Part shown: piece by piece, positions 41,778 to 50,829 of the stretch | Layout: each line of letters begins with the position of its first letter | How positions within the stretch are numbered: position 1 is the first letter of the stretch | NCBI GenBank assembly: GCA_963768565.1 | Contig: CAVYIO010000015.1 | Span: 186,001-250,000, forward strand | From: JABDKH01 sp963768565 | GTDB lineage: Bacteria > Bacteroidota > Rhodothermia > Rhodothermales > JABDKH01 | Length of the DNA: 64,000 nt | Direction: 5' to 3' | Position numbers and translations under genes: made by a program | The notes under the pieces: generated by a model | What the model was told of the DNA's origin: nothing | What the model saw: the letters and a program-made list of their open reading frames with translations, nothing else | Databases searched by the model: none

Positions 41778-42440
41778 ATGATAAAGAACAGAATTTTTCA
41801 GACGCTTCTCGGACTTGTACTTGTTGTCGGACTCTCTGCGTGCGACAGCGATTCCACGACCGACGACCCCTTCACGGGAGATGCGACGCTGGTACAGGAC
41901 GTACCCGCCGATCCTGCGACAGGTCGTGATCCGATGACCGGCCAGCCCGTAGGGACAACCGGCCACTTCACACTGTTCAGCCTGCGCGAGAACATGATTG
42001 TTACCTCCGGTGCGAGTTTCTCGGCTGCGGATTCCAACTCGACGAACTGGGATATCGGATTCCGCGGGACGACCATCATCATCAACGGCGGCACGAGCGG
42101 CCCGGGTCAGGGTGGGGCTATCGTACGCGAGGGAATCTTCGAGGACCTTGCTGAAGCGCCGCAGACGGGATACACGGTGGATTCCGGGGCGGGATACGCC
42201 GTACCCGCGGGCTCCGGAAACGGCTGGTACAACTACAACCCGGCAGCCATGGTCCTTTCGCCGATCCCCGGGCGCTTCTTGGTCGTCCGTACGGCAGATG
42301 GCCGCTATGCCCGCGTCCGACTCCTGAGCTACTACCAGGGCGCGCCCGATCCGGTAGACCCGTTCACGGCTCTCGAGCGCTATTTCACGTTTGAGTATGT
42401 GTTTCAGCCGGACGGCTCGACGAAGCTGTCTGCCGACTGA
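41778..42440 (+). CDS. HmuY-family heme-binding lipoprotein
   Basis: A 220-residue lipoprotein with lipobox LSAC. The body matches HmuY: NWDIGFRGTTIIINGG, the GGA.VREGIFEDL segment, YNYNPAAMVLSPIPGRFLVVRTADGRYA with the strongly conserved RTADG, SYYQG, and YFTFEYVFQPDGS near the end. HmuY captures heme and passes it to the TonB receptor HmuR. Heme ligands differ between family members and cannot be assigned here. It follows the receptor by 18 bp and should be in its operon. Confidence 0.85.
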   Translation: MIKNRIFQTLLGLVLVVGLSACDSDSTTDDPFTGDATLVQDVPADPATGRDPMTGQPVGTTGHFTLFSLRENMIVTSGASFSAADSNSTNWDIGFRGTTIIINGGTSGPGQGGAIVREGIFEDLAEAPQTGYTVDSGAGYAVPAGSGNGWYNYNPAAMVLSPIPGRFLVVRTADGRYARVRLLSYYQGAPDPVDPFTALERYFTFEYVFQPDGSTKLSAD

Positions 42441-42470
42441 TACCACCTCACCTTCTGCCCTCTCTCGAGC

Positions 42471-43232
42471 ATGCGATCTCTCGTTCACTACCTCCCGATT
42501 GCCACGACACTCGTCTCGATTGTCTTTGCGTTCGTGCTATACAAGCACTGGCGAAAGAAACCGAAGGCTCTCTACCTGTTCTGGTGGACTCTGGGTGTAA
42601 TCCTCTACGGTGTGGGTACGCTGACTGAGAGTTTGACGACTCTTCTGGGGTGGAACGAGCTGGTGTTCAAGTCCTGGTACATCAGTGGTGCCCTGCTGGG
42701 CGGGGCACCACTGGCCCAGGGCACCGTGTACCTGTTGATGAGCAACAAGGTCGCACACCGCCTCACGGCTGTGCTGGTGACCTTCATTGTGATTGCTGCG
42801 ACGTGCGTGGTCCTGTCGCCGGTCAATTACGAGGCCGTAGAGACGTATCGTCTGTCCGGTAGCGTTCTCGGTTGGCAGTGGACCCGACTGTTCTCACCGA
42901 TCATCAACACGTACGCCCTCATCTTTCTCGTTGGCGGTGCCGCATGGTCCGCATGGAAATACTGGCGGAGCTCGCTCGACTTCCGATCCCGAGCGCACGG
43001 CAACACGCTCATCGCGGTCGGGGCACTTCTGCCCGGCATCGGCGGTTCATTCACACGCTTCGGCTATGTGGAGGTCCTCTACGTGACCGAGATCATCGGC
43101 ATCCTGCTGATCTGGCTCGGCTATTACGTCATCTCGAACGATCCCAGTCGGTCGATCCACACGAAGCAATCCGTCGAGTCAGTTCCAGCGATTATTTCAG
43201 TCGTACCGGAGCCGGTCGCGGTCGAGCCCTAG
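42471..43232 (+). CDS. Seven-transmembrane protein of unknown function
   Basis: A 253-residue inner-membrane protein with seven hydrophobic segments, at residues about 4-22, 36-56, 72-92, 97-118, 137-160, 175-195 and 200-222. The ends are charged, with YKHWRKK after helix 1 and a 30-residue cytoplasmic or periplasmic tail. No known motif (rhodopsin Lys, transporter signature) was recognised. It lies 30 bp after the HmuY-like gene in the same direction, so it may be part of the uptake operon. Its stop abuts the convergent glnS gene. Confidence 0.75.
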   Translation: MRSLVHYLPIATTLVSIVFAFVLYKHWRKKPKALYLFWWTLGVILYGVGTLTESLTTLLGWNELVFKSWYISGALLGGAPLAQGTVYLLMSNKVAHRLTAVLVTFIVIAATCVVLSPVNYEAVETYRLSGSVLGWQWTRLFSPIINTYALIFLVGGAAWSAWKYWRSSLDFRSRAHGNTLIAVGALLPGIGGSFTRFGYVEVLYVTEIIGILLIWLGYYVISNDPSRSIHTKQSVESVPAIISVVPEPVAVEP

Positions 43233-43233
43233 G

Positions 43234-45585
43234 CTACGTCAGTTGGTCCTCCAGTAGCTTCCGTACCAACGCCGGATTCGCCTTGCCGGCAGTCTGCTGC
43301 ATCACCTGTCCGACAAAGAAGCCGATCAGGCCCTTCTTGCCCTCTCGATAGGCGGAGGCCTTCTCCGGATTCTCAGCGACAATATTTGAGATGATTGCGC
43401 CGAGACTGACCGCATCCGTCACTTGACGAAGACCCTTCGACTCGACGATCGCTGCGGGTCTGTCTCCCGAGACAATCATCTCCGAAAACACGTCCTTGGC
43501 AATGCGACCCGAAATCGTCGCATCGTCTACAAGCGAAACCAGTTCGACCAGATGACCCGGCGTTACGGGCAGGCTGGCAAGCGACTGTCCCTTGAGCTCG
43601 CGGAGGAGTTCGTGGAGGATCCAGTTCGCCATCGTGCGTGGTGATCCACCTTCTTTGACGGCGGTTTCAAAGAAGGAAGCCAGACCATCGCTCGCCGAAA
43701 GAAGGGCGGCGTCCTCGCTGTCCAATCCCAGATCGGCCACATAAGCATCGGCTCGTTTCTGCCGCTCCGCGTTCAGTCTGGGGAGCCGTTTGAGCACAGG
43801 TTCTGTGGGATCACCATCCGTCTCCGCAACCTGGTCCGAATCCGATCGGTCAGACCCTTCCGATGCCGAACCAACGGACTGTTCCTGCACGATTTTCGCC
43901 CACGAATCGCGCAGCGTAACGATGCGATTAAATACGAGATGGTCGTCCGACGAGTCGACAGGATCGCGCCAGAAATATCCCTGACGTTCAAACTGGTAAC
44001 GTGTGTCGGCGGAGTCGTCCAGTACACTCGGTTCGACGCGCGCATCTGTCAGCACGAGATTCGATTTCGGATTGATGAACGTCTGCCAGTCTTCATCACC
44101 GTCTTCGGGTGCCGGCACGCTGAACAGCCGATCGTACACGCGCACCTCGGCCGTGACGGCATGTCCGGCCGAAACCCAGTGAAGCGTCGCTTTGACTTTG
44201 CGGCCATCCGGTGCGTCACCGCCGCGGGTGGCGGGGTCGTATGTGCAGCGGAGCTCGTCAATCTCGCCTGTGTCTGGATTTTTGATTACCTCATTACAGG
44301 TCAAGAAGTAACCGTATCGGAGACGAACTTCCCGACCCGGTGCGAGCCGGTAAAACTTTCGCGGCGGATCCTCCATGAAGTCGTCACTCTCGATGAAGAT
44401 CGTACGACTGAACGGCACCTTGCGTGATCCCTCTTTTGGCACGTCGTGCGGCCAGTAGGGTGCGTCCAGCCATTCAGTTTCACCTTCGGGATAATTCGTG
44501 ATCACGACGCGCAGGGGACGCAGCACGGCCATGACTCGCGGCGCGCGATAGTTAAGATCATTGCGGATGCTGTATTCGAGAAGCGCTATGTCGATACGCG
44601 TATCCGTCTTGACCACACCGATGCGATCACAAAGGTCCCGGATGGCCTCGGGAGTGACGCCACGGCGACGAAGTCCTGCGAGTGTCGGAAGGCGTGGATC
44701 GTCCCAGCCGTCGACGAGATGTCCCTCTACGAGCTGAAGCAGCTTGCGCTTGCTCATCACCATGTAGGACAGGTTCAGCCGATTGAACTCGTGCTGGTAC
44801 GGCCGAGGGGTTGTCCACGCGTTGTCGAGGACCCAGTCGTACAGTGCCCGGTTGTTCACAAACTCCAGCGTGCAAACCGAGTGCGTGATTCCTTCTATCG
44901 CGTCGGAAAGGGGATGGGCAAAATCGTACATCGGGTAGATGCACCAGTCGTCACCGCGCCGGTAGTGGTGTGCGTGTCGAATCCTGTAGAGCAACGGGTC
45001 GCGCAGTTTCATGTTCGTCGACGACATGTCAATCTTGCCGCGAAGGACGTGCTCTCCGTCCTTGAATTCGCCGGCGCGCATGCGTGTGAACAGGTCCAGG
45101 TTTTCTTCCGGAGAACGATCGCGATACGGACTCTCGCTTCCCGGTGTTGTCACCGTCCCTCTGGTCTGACGAAGCTCATCGTCTGACTGGCTGTCTACGT
45201 ATGCGTTGCCGTCGTTGATGAGTTTGACGGCGCAGTCGAAGAGTTGCTCGAAATAGTCTGATGCGAAGTAGAGGCGGTCCTCCCAGTCGAACCCGAGCCA
45301 CTTGATGTCGCGGATTATTGCGGCTACGTATTCAGGATCCTCGGTCTCCGGGTTTGTGTCATCGAAGCGCACGTTGCAAATGCCGTTGTAGTCCGCGGCC
45401 AGGCCGAAGTTGAGACAGATGGACTTGGCATGCCCAATGTGCAGGTAGCCGTTGGGTTCGGGTGGAAATCGAGTAACAACACGGCCGTCGTACTTCTTTG
45501 TGGCGATATCCTCATCAATGATGTCGCGAATAAAATTGGTCGCGCCGCCGCCGTCGGCCTCGGGCACTGGAGTGTGGTCACTCAT
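43234..45585 (-). CDS. glnS: Glutaminyl-tRNA synthetase fused to a C-terminal YqeY/GatB-like domain
   Basis: A 783-residue class I synthetase. The HIGH motif is at residues 49-52 (GYLHIGHAKS) and the KMSKS counterpart is MSKRK at 277-281. The anticodon-binding beta barrels fill residues about 340-560. After an acidic linker (SEGSDRSDSDQVAETDGDP), residues about 610-783 form a helical YqeY/GatB-tail-like domain (TMANWILHELLRELKG, NPALVRKLLEDQL). The enzyme charges tRNA-Gln directly. The same fusion is known in Deinococcus, where the domain aids tRNA binding. The ATG at 45585 gives the expected start. Confidence 0.93.
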   Translation of the reverse strand: MSDHTPVPEADGGGATNFIRDIIDEDIATKKYDGRVVTRFPPEPNGYLHIGHAKSICLNFGLAADYNGICNVRFDDTNPETEDPEYVAAIIRDIKWLGFDWEDRLYFASDYFEQLFDCAVKLINDGNAYVDSQSDDELRQTRGTVTTPGSESPYRDRSPEENLDLFTRMRAGEFKDGEHVLRGKIDMSSTNMKLRDPLLYRIRHAHHYRRGDDWCIYPMYDFAHPLSDAIEGITHSVCTLEFVNNRALYDWVLDNAWTTPRPYQHEFNRLNLSYMVMSKRKLLQLVEGHLVDGWDDPRLPTLAGLRRRGVTPEAIRDLCDRIGVVKTDTRIDIALLEYSIRNDLNYRAPRVMAVLRPLRVVITNYPEGETEWLDAPYWPHDVPKEGSRKVPFSRTIFIESDDFMEDPPRKFYRLAPGREVRLRYGYFLTCNEVIKNPDTGEIDELRCTYDPATRGGDAPDGRKVKATLHWVSAGHAVTAEVRVYDRLFSVPAPEDGDEDWQTFINPKSNLVLTDARVEPSVLDDSADTRYQFERQGYFWRDPVDSSDDHLVFNRIVTLRDSWAKIVQEQSVGSASEGSDRSDSDQVAETDGDPTEPVLKRLPRLNAERQKRADAYVADLGLDSEDAALLSASDGLASFFETAVKEGGSPRTMANWILHELLRELKGQSLASLPVTPGHLVELVSLVDDATISGRIAKDVFSEMIVSGDRPAAIVESKGLRQVTDAVSLGAIISNIVAENPEKASAYREGKKGLIGFFVGQVMQQTAGKANPALVRKLLEDQLT

Positions 45586-45689
45586 TGGTTCTCAATGATC
45601 ATGATGGTGTCGACGATCAGGCCGTCGCGAAGAATGGATATACGCAAATCGAGAAAGATTATTCCCCTCTCTCGCCGAGAGCCGGCGAA
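45586..45689. other. Upstream region of glnS
   Basis: About 100 bp with no gene; it should carry the leftward glnS promoter. Beyond it begins the tandem repeat. Confidence 0.35.
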
Positions 45690-46105
45690 TCGGCCTGCGT
45701 TGCGCCGAGCAGACCGTTGACAGGCGTCTGTTGCGCCGAGGCAGACCGACGAGGGAGATAAGTACCAGGCGCTACGAGGCGAATGGAACGACATCGTCAC
45801 CCCGAGCCCGTCGAGGGGCCTGTGTTGCGCCGAGGCAGACCGTTGACAGGCGTCTGTTGCGTCGAGGCCGACCGTTGAGGAAGGTAAGTGCCAGGCGCTA
45901 CGTGGCGAATGCAACCACATCGTCACCCCGAGCCCGTCGAGGGGCCTGTGTTGCGCCGAGGCAGACTCGTTGACAGGCGTCTGTTGCGTCGAGGCCGACC
46001 GTTGAGGAAGAGTAAGTGCCAGGCGCTACGTGGCGAATGCAACCACATCGTCACCCCGAGCCCGTCGAGGGGTCTGTGTTGCGCCGAGGCAGACCGTTGA
46101 CATGG
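45690..46105. repeat. 126-128-bp tandem repeat, about 3.3 copies
   Basis: Copies begin with CCAGGCGCTACG at 45765, 45891 and 46019, so the period is 126-128 bp. A degenerate partial copy precedes them. Each unit holds GGCGAATG, then ATCGTCACCCCGAGCCCGTC, then GTTGCGCCGAGGCAGACC, then GTTGACAGGCGTCTGTTGCG. The GAGCCCGTCGAGGGG part is like the dispersed intergenic palindrome TCACCCTGAGCCTGTCGAAGG known in many bacterial genomes. Open frames across it are repetitive and rejected. A related short sequence with inverted ends (ATTCCTCGACAGGCTTGGAAT) follows at 46106-46130. Confidence 0.85.
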
Positions 46106-46184
46106 ATTCCTCGACAGGCTTGGAATGCCGACGGATCTCGCCGCTGTGTCCCGCTCTCGCAGCGAAGTCGGGCGGAATAGAAAA

Positions 46185-46215
46185 GGGCCCCGCAGGATGC
46201 GCTTCCGCGGGGCCC
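46185..46215 (-). terminator. Terminator of the DUF5666 gene
   Basis: A 9-bp GC hairpin (GGGCCCCGC at 46185-46193 with GCGGGGCCC at 46207-46215) is followed on the minus strand by TTTTCTATT. It lies 24 bp after the DUF5666 stop. Confidence 0.8.
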
Positions 46216-46238
46216 CATCTATGCACACAGCGAAGGCT

Positions 46239-49016
46239 CTATTTGATGAGCGCCATCGTCCGTGTTTGAACGGTGCCTGCGACACGAGCCTGATACAGGT
46301 ATAGACCCGATGCCACTGCAGCACCTGATGCATCCGTTCCGTTCCAGACGAATGAGTACGTGCCCGATGCCAACACCCCGCTGGCAAGCGTCGCGACTCT
46401 CTGCCCGAGGACATTGTAGATCGTCAGATCAACGGACCCCGCTGTCGTCACCTCCAGTTCGATCGTCGTGCTGGGGTTGAACGGGTTGGGGTAGTTCTGT
46501 CCAAGATTGAACGACGCCGGCAGGGCATCTCCGTCCGGATCAGTCTCGACCGTGGTCGACTGGCTGTCCTGGTGTATCGTGATCTTGGACACGACGAGTT
46601 CGCCGACCTCGCTCGTGGCGGCCCGAATCTCGACAAGCGAGGAGCTACCGGTCTCTGCCATTGATCCGGCGCGGCCGTTATCGAGCATCACGAGCGGATC
46701 CGAGTCCATGATGAAGTCGCGACCGAGAATCCGAACTCGATCTGAGGCCAGAACATCGACATGGCCCATGACGACGAGTACCTCAAGTACCCGGATCTTG
46801 CGAGCAAGTCGCGTCCCGTCGGGCTGACCGACAGCCTGGACATCAACCGTCGCACCGACCGCGATATCAGCCAGAGCTATCGGACGTCCGAGTACGTCGA
46901 CGACCTGCGTCGAGCCATCGACGAAGAAGTGGATTCCGATAACCTCAATCGTACTGGCACCCGAAGATTCGACCGGGCCGACGACGTGGATTCCACGAAC
47001 GTCACGGTCGAGCTTCTTCACCTTGTACGCTACAAGTGTACCGTCTTCCAGCAGATCCCCCCGAATCGCGACCGGTTTCCCGATCTCGAGACCGTCGACA
47101 CCAATCTCGTTCCCCGACTCATCCAGGATGACCGTAGTCGACAAGAACTGGAAGGACACGCCGAGAACTGTGATCGACTCACCCTCGACCGCCTCGAGCA
47201 CAGCCGCTACCAGGACCTCGTCCTCCACGCGCAGCCTGACCCGGATGCTCCTGGCCGTAACACCGCCGTCCGTCTTCCATCCAATTACGCGCACGACCTG
47301 TCCGACCTCCAGGTCGGCAAACTCGAGAACGTTGCCGTCCACGTCCATGATCTGCGTGTCCGCAGTCACAAACACGCGAATTCCGGAAACCGAGATCGCG
47401 TCTGTTCCGATCTCGTTGATGGTTCCCGTAAGATGGACGTAGCGACGGGTACGGACCTCGATCTTGAGCGCGACCGCTTCATGGGTAGCGGGGAAGATGT
47501 ATCCCTTCACCCTGGCGAACATTCCGACGGAGAGATCTGAGAATCTGATCGGAGCACCCATCTCATCGACGATCTGCGTGTCGTTGGTTACGCGGAACGG
47601 TATGGATTTAACGACCAGAACCCTGTCACCCAGCCGCTGAATCTCGCCGGCCACTGTGATCTCGTGTCGTTCCGGATCCTCGACCTCGATCAGACGAGCC
47701 ACCGGAACGCCCGCGTCATTCACGAAGCCGTGAACCTCCACAAACTGACCCACTTCGAGGTCCGCAAACGTGATGGGCTCGTCGTCCTTTCCGAGGATCT
47801 TCGTGTCGTCTGTGACGAGGATCTTCATGGCAAAGGAAGGCCCCATGGTGCCCGGACGCGGGTCCCAGGTGATCAGAATCGCGTTGTCGCCAATCTCCCG
47901 GATAAAGCCCTTGACCTCGAACTCTCTCGGACCGGGTTCGTCCTCGACTTTGACGCGCCGAGCCGTAGGAACGCGATCGGCGCCGAGCACGCCGTGTACC
48001 TGCACGAACATGCCGACCTCGAGATCACCAAACGTCAACTGCTCTCCATTTTCGCCGAAATATTCTGTCTGATCATCTACAGCGATGAAGTGATTCTCGA
48101 GTTCGAATCCACGGTCGCCAATCGATGTGATCGTTCCTTTCACCTCGAACGTCAAGTCGTTACCGGCACGAACGCGAATTCGAAGCGCAACGATGTGGTC
48201 CATGTCGACACGGACCTTCACGTGCGCCATCATCCCCGGCTGGAGCTCCGAGAAGGGAATCGGCTGCTCATTGGCGCCGAGAATTTCGGTTCGTTCGTTC
48301 ACCTCGATCTTGCGGCCGAACATCACGATCCCGCGGTCGAAAACCTCCTGGATCATTCCGGAGAACTCAACTTCGTTCTGCCCGTCGTGAGACTTGAGCT
48401 GGATCCTCTTCGCAACCGGTGTGCCATCATCTCCGATGATGCCGCGGACGTGCACTCGATCTCCGATCTCAATATCTGAGAAACGAATTGGGCGATCGGT
48501 GTCGTCCTCAATCTCTGTTCGCTCGGTGACACGGATCTTGCGGTTCATGACGCCGATGAATCCGTCGCCGAGATCGGTCACAAGCCCTTCGAGTTCAAAC
48601 TCACTAAGCTGTACCCCTGCGCCGATTCCAATGGAGAGGCGCGTCTCAAACTCATGTCCGACTTTATCCCGAAGCCGAACGTGAAGTGTCCATCTACCGC
48701 GAGCCCATTCGGCATCAGGTAGCTGGACGTTGGCGGTGTAGCGAGCGTTGAACTGATTCTCGAGTCGAAGTCGAATCTCCTCGCCGCTGTTCTCGTGCCG
48801 AAGCCGAAGCTCGTTCGCGTCGATATCCATGGGATCGAGTTCGGGTGCGTCGACGAGAACAAACATTTTCTCGCCAGGCTCGAACGTCAGATCGTGGGTG
48901 GAGAAGTCGCTGTTGCGCGAGACGGTCATCCCGCTCTGGGCAAAGGCGACCGGGGCGCTGAGGAGCAGAATCATTCCCAGCAGCACTCCCCTGGTTTTCG
49001 TATCGAAAGCAATCAT
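46239..49016 (-). CDS. Secreted multi-DUF5666 repeat protein with T9SS domain
   Basis: A 925-residue protein. A signal peptide (MILLLSAPVAFAQ) and an N-terminal beta domain (to about residue 115) are followed by eight DUF5666 repeats of about 70 residues and a ninth degenerate one (to about residue 795). Each repeat has the form G.I..I.D....I.......V...T.I....G..I.F.DL..G..V.V.G....DG...A..I.V. The last 90 residues, from NYPNPFNPSTT, are a T9SS sorting domain. DUF5666 has no proven function; single or double copies are usual, so nine is unusual. It may be a surface ruler or adhesin, which is speculation. A terminator follows. Confidence 0.85.
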   Translation of the reverse strand: MIAFDTKTRGVLLGMILLLSAPVAFAQSGMTVSRNSDFSTHDLTFEPGEKMFVLVDAPELDPMDIDANELRLRHENSGEEIRLRLENQFNARYTANVQLPDAEWARGRWTLHVRLRDKVGHEFETRLSIGIGAGVQLSEFELEGLVTDLGDGFIGVMNRKIRVTERTEIEDDTDRPIRFSDIEIGDRVHVRGIIGDDGTPVAKRIQLKSHDGQNEVEFSGMIQEVFDRGIVMFGRKIEVNERTEILGANEQPIPFSELQPGMMAHVKVRVDMDHIVALRIRVRAGNDLTFEVKGTITSIGDRGFELENHFIAVDDQTEYFGENGEQLTFGDLEVGMFVQVHGVLGADRVPTARRVKVEDEPGPREFEVKGFIREIGDNAILITWDPRPGTMGPSFAMKILVTDDTKILGKDDEPITFADLEVGQFVEVHGFVNDAGVPVARLIEVEDPERHEITVAGEIQRLGDRVLVVKSIPFRVTNDTQIVDEMGAPIRFSDLSVGMFARVKGYIFPATHEAVALKIEVRTRRYVHLTGTINEIGTDAISVSGIRVFVTADTQIMDVDGNVLEFADLEVGQVVRVIGWKTDGGVTARSIRVRLRVEDEVLVAAVLEAVEGESITVLGVSFQFLSTTVILDESGNEIGVDGLEIGKPVAIRGDLLEDGTLVAYKVKKLDRDVRGIHVVGPVESSGASTIEVIGIHFFVDGSTQVVDVLGRPIALADIAVGATVDVQAVGQPDGTRLARKIRVLEVLVVMGHVDVLASDRVRILGRDFIMDSDPLVMLDNGRAGSMAETGSSSLVEIRAATSEVGELVVSKITIHQDSQSTTVETDPDGDALPASFNLGQNYPNPFNPSTTIELEVTTAGSVDLTIYNVLGQRVATLASGVLASGTYSFVWNGTDASGAAVASGLYLYQARVAGTVQTRTMALIK

Positions 49017-49228
49017 TGTCGTTGCACTCCCGTCAGATGTCAGATGGTTTTTCCTGGATGTGTTGATGAGGAGATTGCAAAGGTGATGCCGATCTTCGAA
49101 AACGAGCGCGAGAACGTCGTTTTTGTGACCAATCAGGGGTCTGCAGCGCTTTGAGCCGGAATAGAGGGCGACGAACAGCCAGCGAGTTGAGCACCACGGT
49201 TACGCCGTGTGCAGAATGTGCGCAACGC

Positions 49229-50047
49229 CTAATTCAGGGTCAATCGAAGAGAAAGCGATGGTCGATTCGAAGACGCATCAGTCGTTACTCCCACGGACGG
49301 ATGCACGACCGATCGGCTGCTTCTGCTGCTCTCAAAGATCAACGCATCGAGATAGCTCACGACCCATGTGGCGAGAGTGCCCATCGCCAGGCTGTTTCGG
49401 ACTTTGTGCCAGCGGTTGAAAGAGTCGAATCGATCCTGAACTGCGGAGGGATCCGTTTCATCGAGATAAGCGTCGTGCTTGTTGTGCCGAATGATGTGCG
49501 CCGTGACGGTGCCAGCTGCGGCCGTTCCCCACAACGCCATCATAACGATTCCACGCTGTCGCTGTCCTTTGTACATCTGACCCCAGCCGGGCAGAACCAA
49601 CGACCGGTATGCCGCAGCGGGGCGAGGATCGTAGACGCGGAGATATCGGATCGATGCTGCAGGTGGATCCGCGGTACTCGCTCTGGTTTCAGCGCGAACC
49701 GACTCGAACAACTCTACCGCCCGCGGCGACGCCTGGACGGGATCGATCGTAAGGTCCGGGTCGATGCTCAGCGCAGAGGCAAAGTGCTCGCGCGCTACAC
49801 GCGTCTGGTTGCGGGCAACGAGCACGAGCGCTGCAATCGTGTGGACCTCTACAAGGTCTTCCGCCGTTTGCCGTTCACCCGATCGGATGACGGTTTCCGC
49901 CCGCGTCAGAGTCAGATCGAAATCCAGTTGCTCGTACGCGTTGCGTACACCGGCAACGCCCAGTGTATCCTGCGTTTGAGCAAACGATGGTCGGGTCATT
50001 CCGACCGACAGGAGGATTAGAATCGTCGCGGACGCTCGATACTTCAA
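49229..50047 (-). CDS. DUF5683-like membrane protein with N-terminal helical repeats
   Basis: A 272-residue protein with a signal peptide (ILILLSVGMTRPSFAQ) and a TPR-like helical part (residues about 30-110: ALVLVARNQTRVAREHFASALSIDPDL). The membrane part has RSLVLPGWGQMYKGQRQRGIVMMALWGTAA, the DUF5683 signature of the SLILPGWGQ..NGQ..KG type, and a later segment MGTLATWVVSYLDALIF. Function is unknown. It overlaps the Kelch gene stop by four bases (ATGA) and ends the leftward operon, before a 212-bp gap to the DUF5666 gene. Confidence 0.75.
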   Translation of the reverse strand: MKYRASATILILLSVGMTRPSFAQTQDTLGVAGVRNAYEQLDFDLTLTRAETVIRSGERQTAEDLVEVHTIAALVLVARNQTRVAREHFASALSIDPDLTIDPVQASPRAVELFESVRAETRASTADPPAASIRYLRVYDPRPAAAYRSLVLPGWGQMYKGQRQRGIVMMALWGTAAAGTVTAHIIRHNKHDAYLDETDPSAVQDRFDSFNRWHKVRNSLAMGTLATWVVSYLDALIFESSRSSRSVVHPSVGVTTDASSNRPSLSLRLTLN

Positions 50048-50829
50048 CGGGCAACTCGTACGGCTTTCCGGATAATACTGAAGGGCCCCTGACGCATGCG
50101 AATCAGGTAGAACCCGTCGGCGACCTGAGCGCCCGCATCATTGTCACCACTCCACGAGATTTCGTACATGCCGGGCGCCCGTGCTTCATTGATCAGACTC
50201 CTGACATTCCGGCCGGTGACATCCAGTACGTCGATCCGGACACGACCGGTTTGCGACGAGACAGAGTAGCGAAAACGGGTATTCTGGGCAAATGGATTGG
50301 GAAATCCCGGTTCGAGTGTCAGATCCGGCGGTAGCGCTATCTCGTCTGTGGCAGTGCTGATGGGTCCCAGTTTCTCGACGGAAGCCAGCGGTACACCGTC
50401 CTGTCCGATGCCACCGAATGCGTAGATCGATTGATCGATTCTGACCGCCGAAAAGCTGTGCCTGGGTCTGTTCAATGATGGGGCCTCGGTCCATCCCGCA
50501 TCACTGGGCCGGAAGATCTCCGTCGTGCCGAGCACCCTGTCCTTGCTGCGTCCTCCGATAACGTAGATCGATCGGTGCATCGTCACCGCGGCCAGCGCTC
50601 CGCGAGCAACTCTCATTTCTGAAAACTGAACACTACCGGACGTAGAGTTGTACTGCTGAACCTGGCCGACCGGTCCAAACGTATTGAAGCCGCCGAAGAT
50701 ATAGACGGAGGCATCGAACACCGCTGCTGCCGACGAGACGCGAGGTCGATCGAGTTTCCATTCACTGATCTCGTCCCAGCGGTCGTTCGCGACATCAAAC
50801 AACTCGACGGTCTGCGAGCGCTCTTTCAC
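50044..50829 (-). CDS. Kelch protein, C-terminal part with T9SS domain (separated by a frameshift)
   Basis: This frame holds Kelch blades 4-6 (SVYIFGGFNTFGPVGQVQQY, SIYVIGGRSKDRVLGTTEIF, SIYAFGGIGQDGVPLASVEK) and a T9SS sorting domain starting PGFPNPFAQNT. It begins as VKERSQTVELFDVANDRW, which is the natural continuation of IGGSDQ in the upstream frame 50795-51319. The two frames join if one G is removed from the GGG run of the coding strand at 50829-50831. The joined protein would be about 424 residues, a six-bladed secreted propeller. A GTG at 50829 could also restart translation. Confidence 0.8.
   Translation of the reverse strand: MKERSQTVELFDVANDRWDEISEWKLDRPRVSSAAAVFDASVYIFGGFNTFGPVGQVQQYNSTSGSVQFSEMRVARGALAAVTMHRSIYVIGGRSKDRVLGTTEIFRPSDAGWTEAPSLNRPRHSFSAVRIDQSIYAFGGIGQDGVPLASVEKLGPISTATDEIALPPDLTLEPGFPNPFAQNTRFRYSVSSQTGRVRIDVLDVTGRNVRSLINEARAPGMYEISWSGDNDAGAQVADGFYLIRMRQGPFSIIRKAVRVAR

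Noticed and set aside
45690..46105. CRISPR array
   Set aside because: Units are about 126 bp and the whole unit is repeated without unique spacers; no cas genes are nearby.
45731..46269. Several 70-80-residue frames in the tandem repeat
   Set aside because: They repeat with the 126-bp unit and are rich in Arg; they arise from the repeat itself.
47664..48479. 271-residue rightward frame inside the DUF5666 gene
   Set aside because: It lies wholly antisense to a repeat protein with clear domains; its composition mirrors the repeats and no motif is present.
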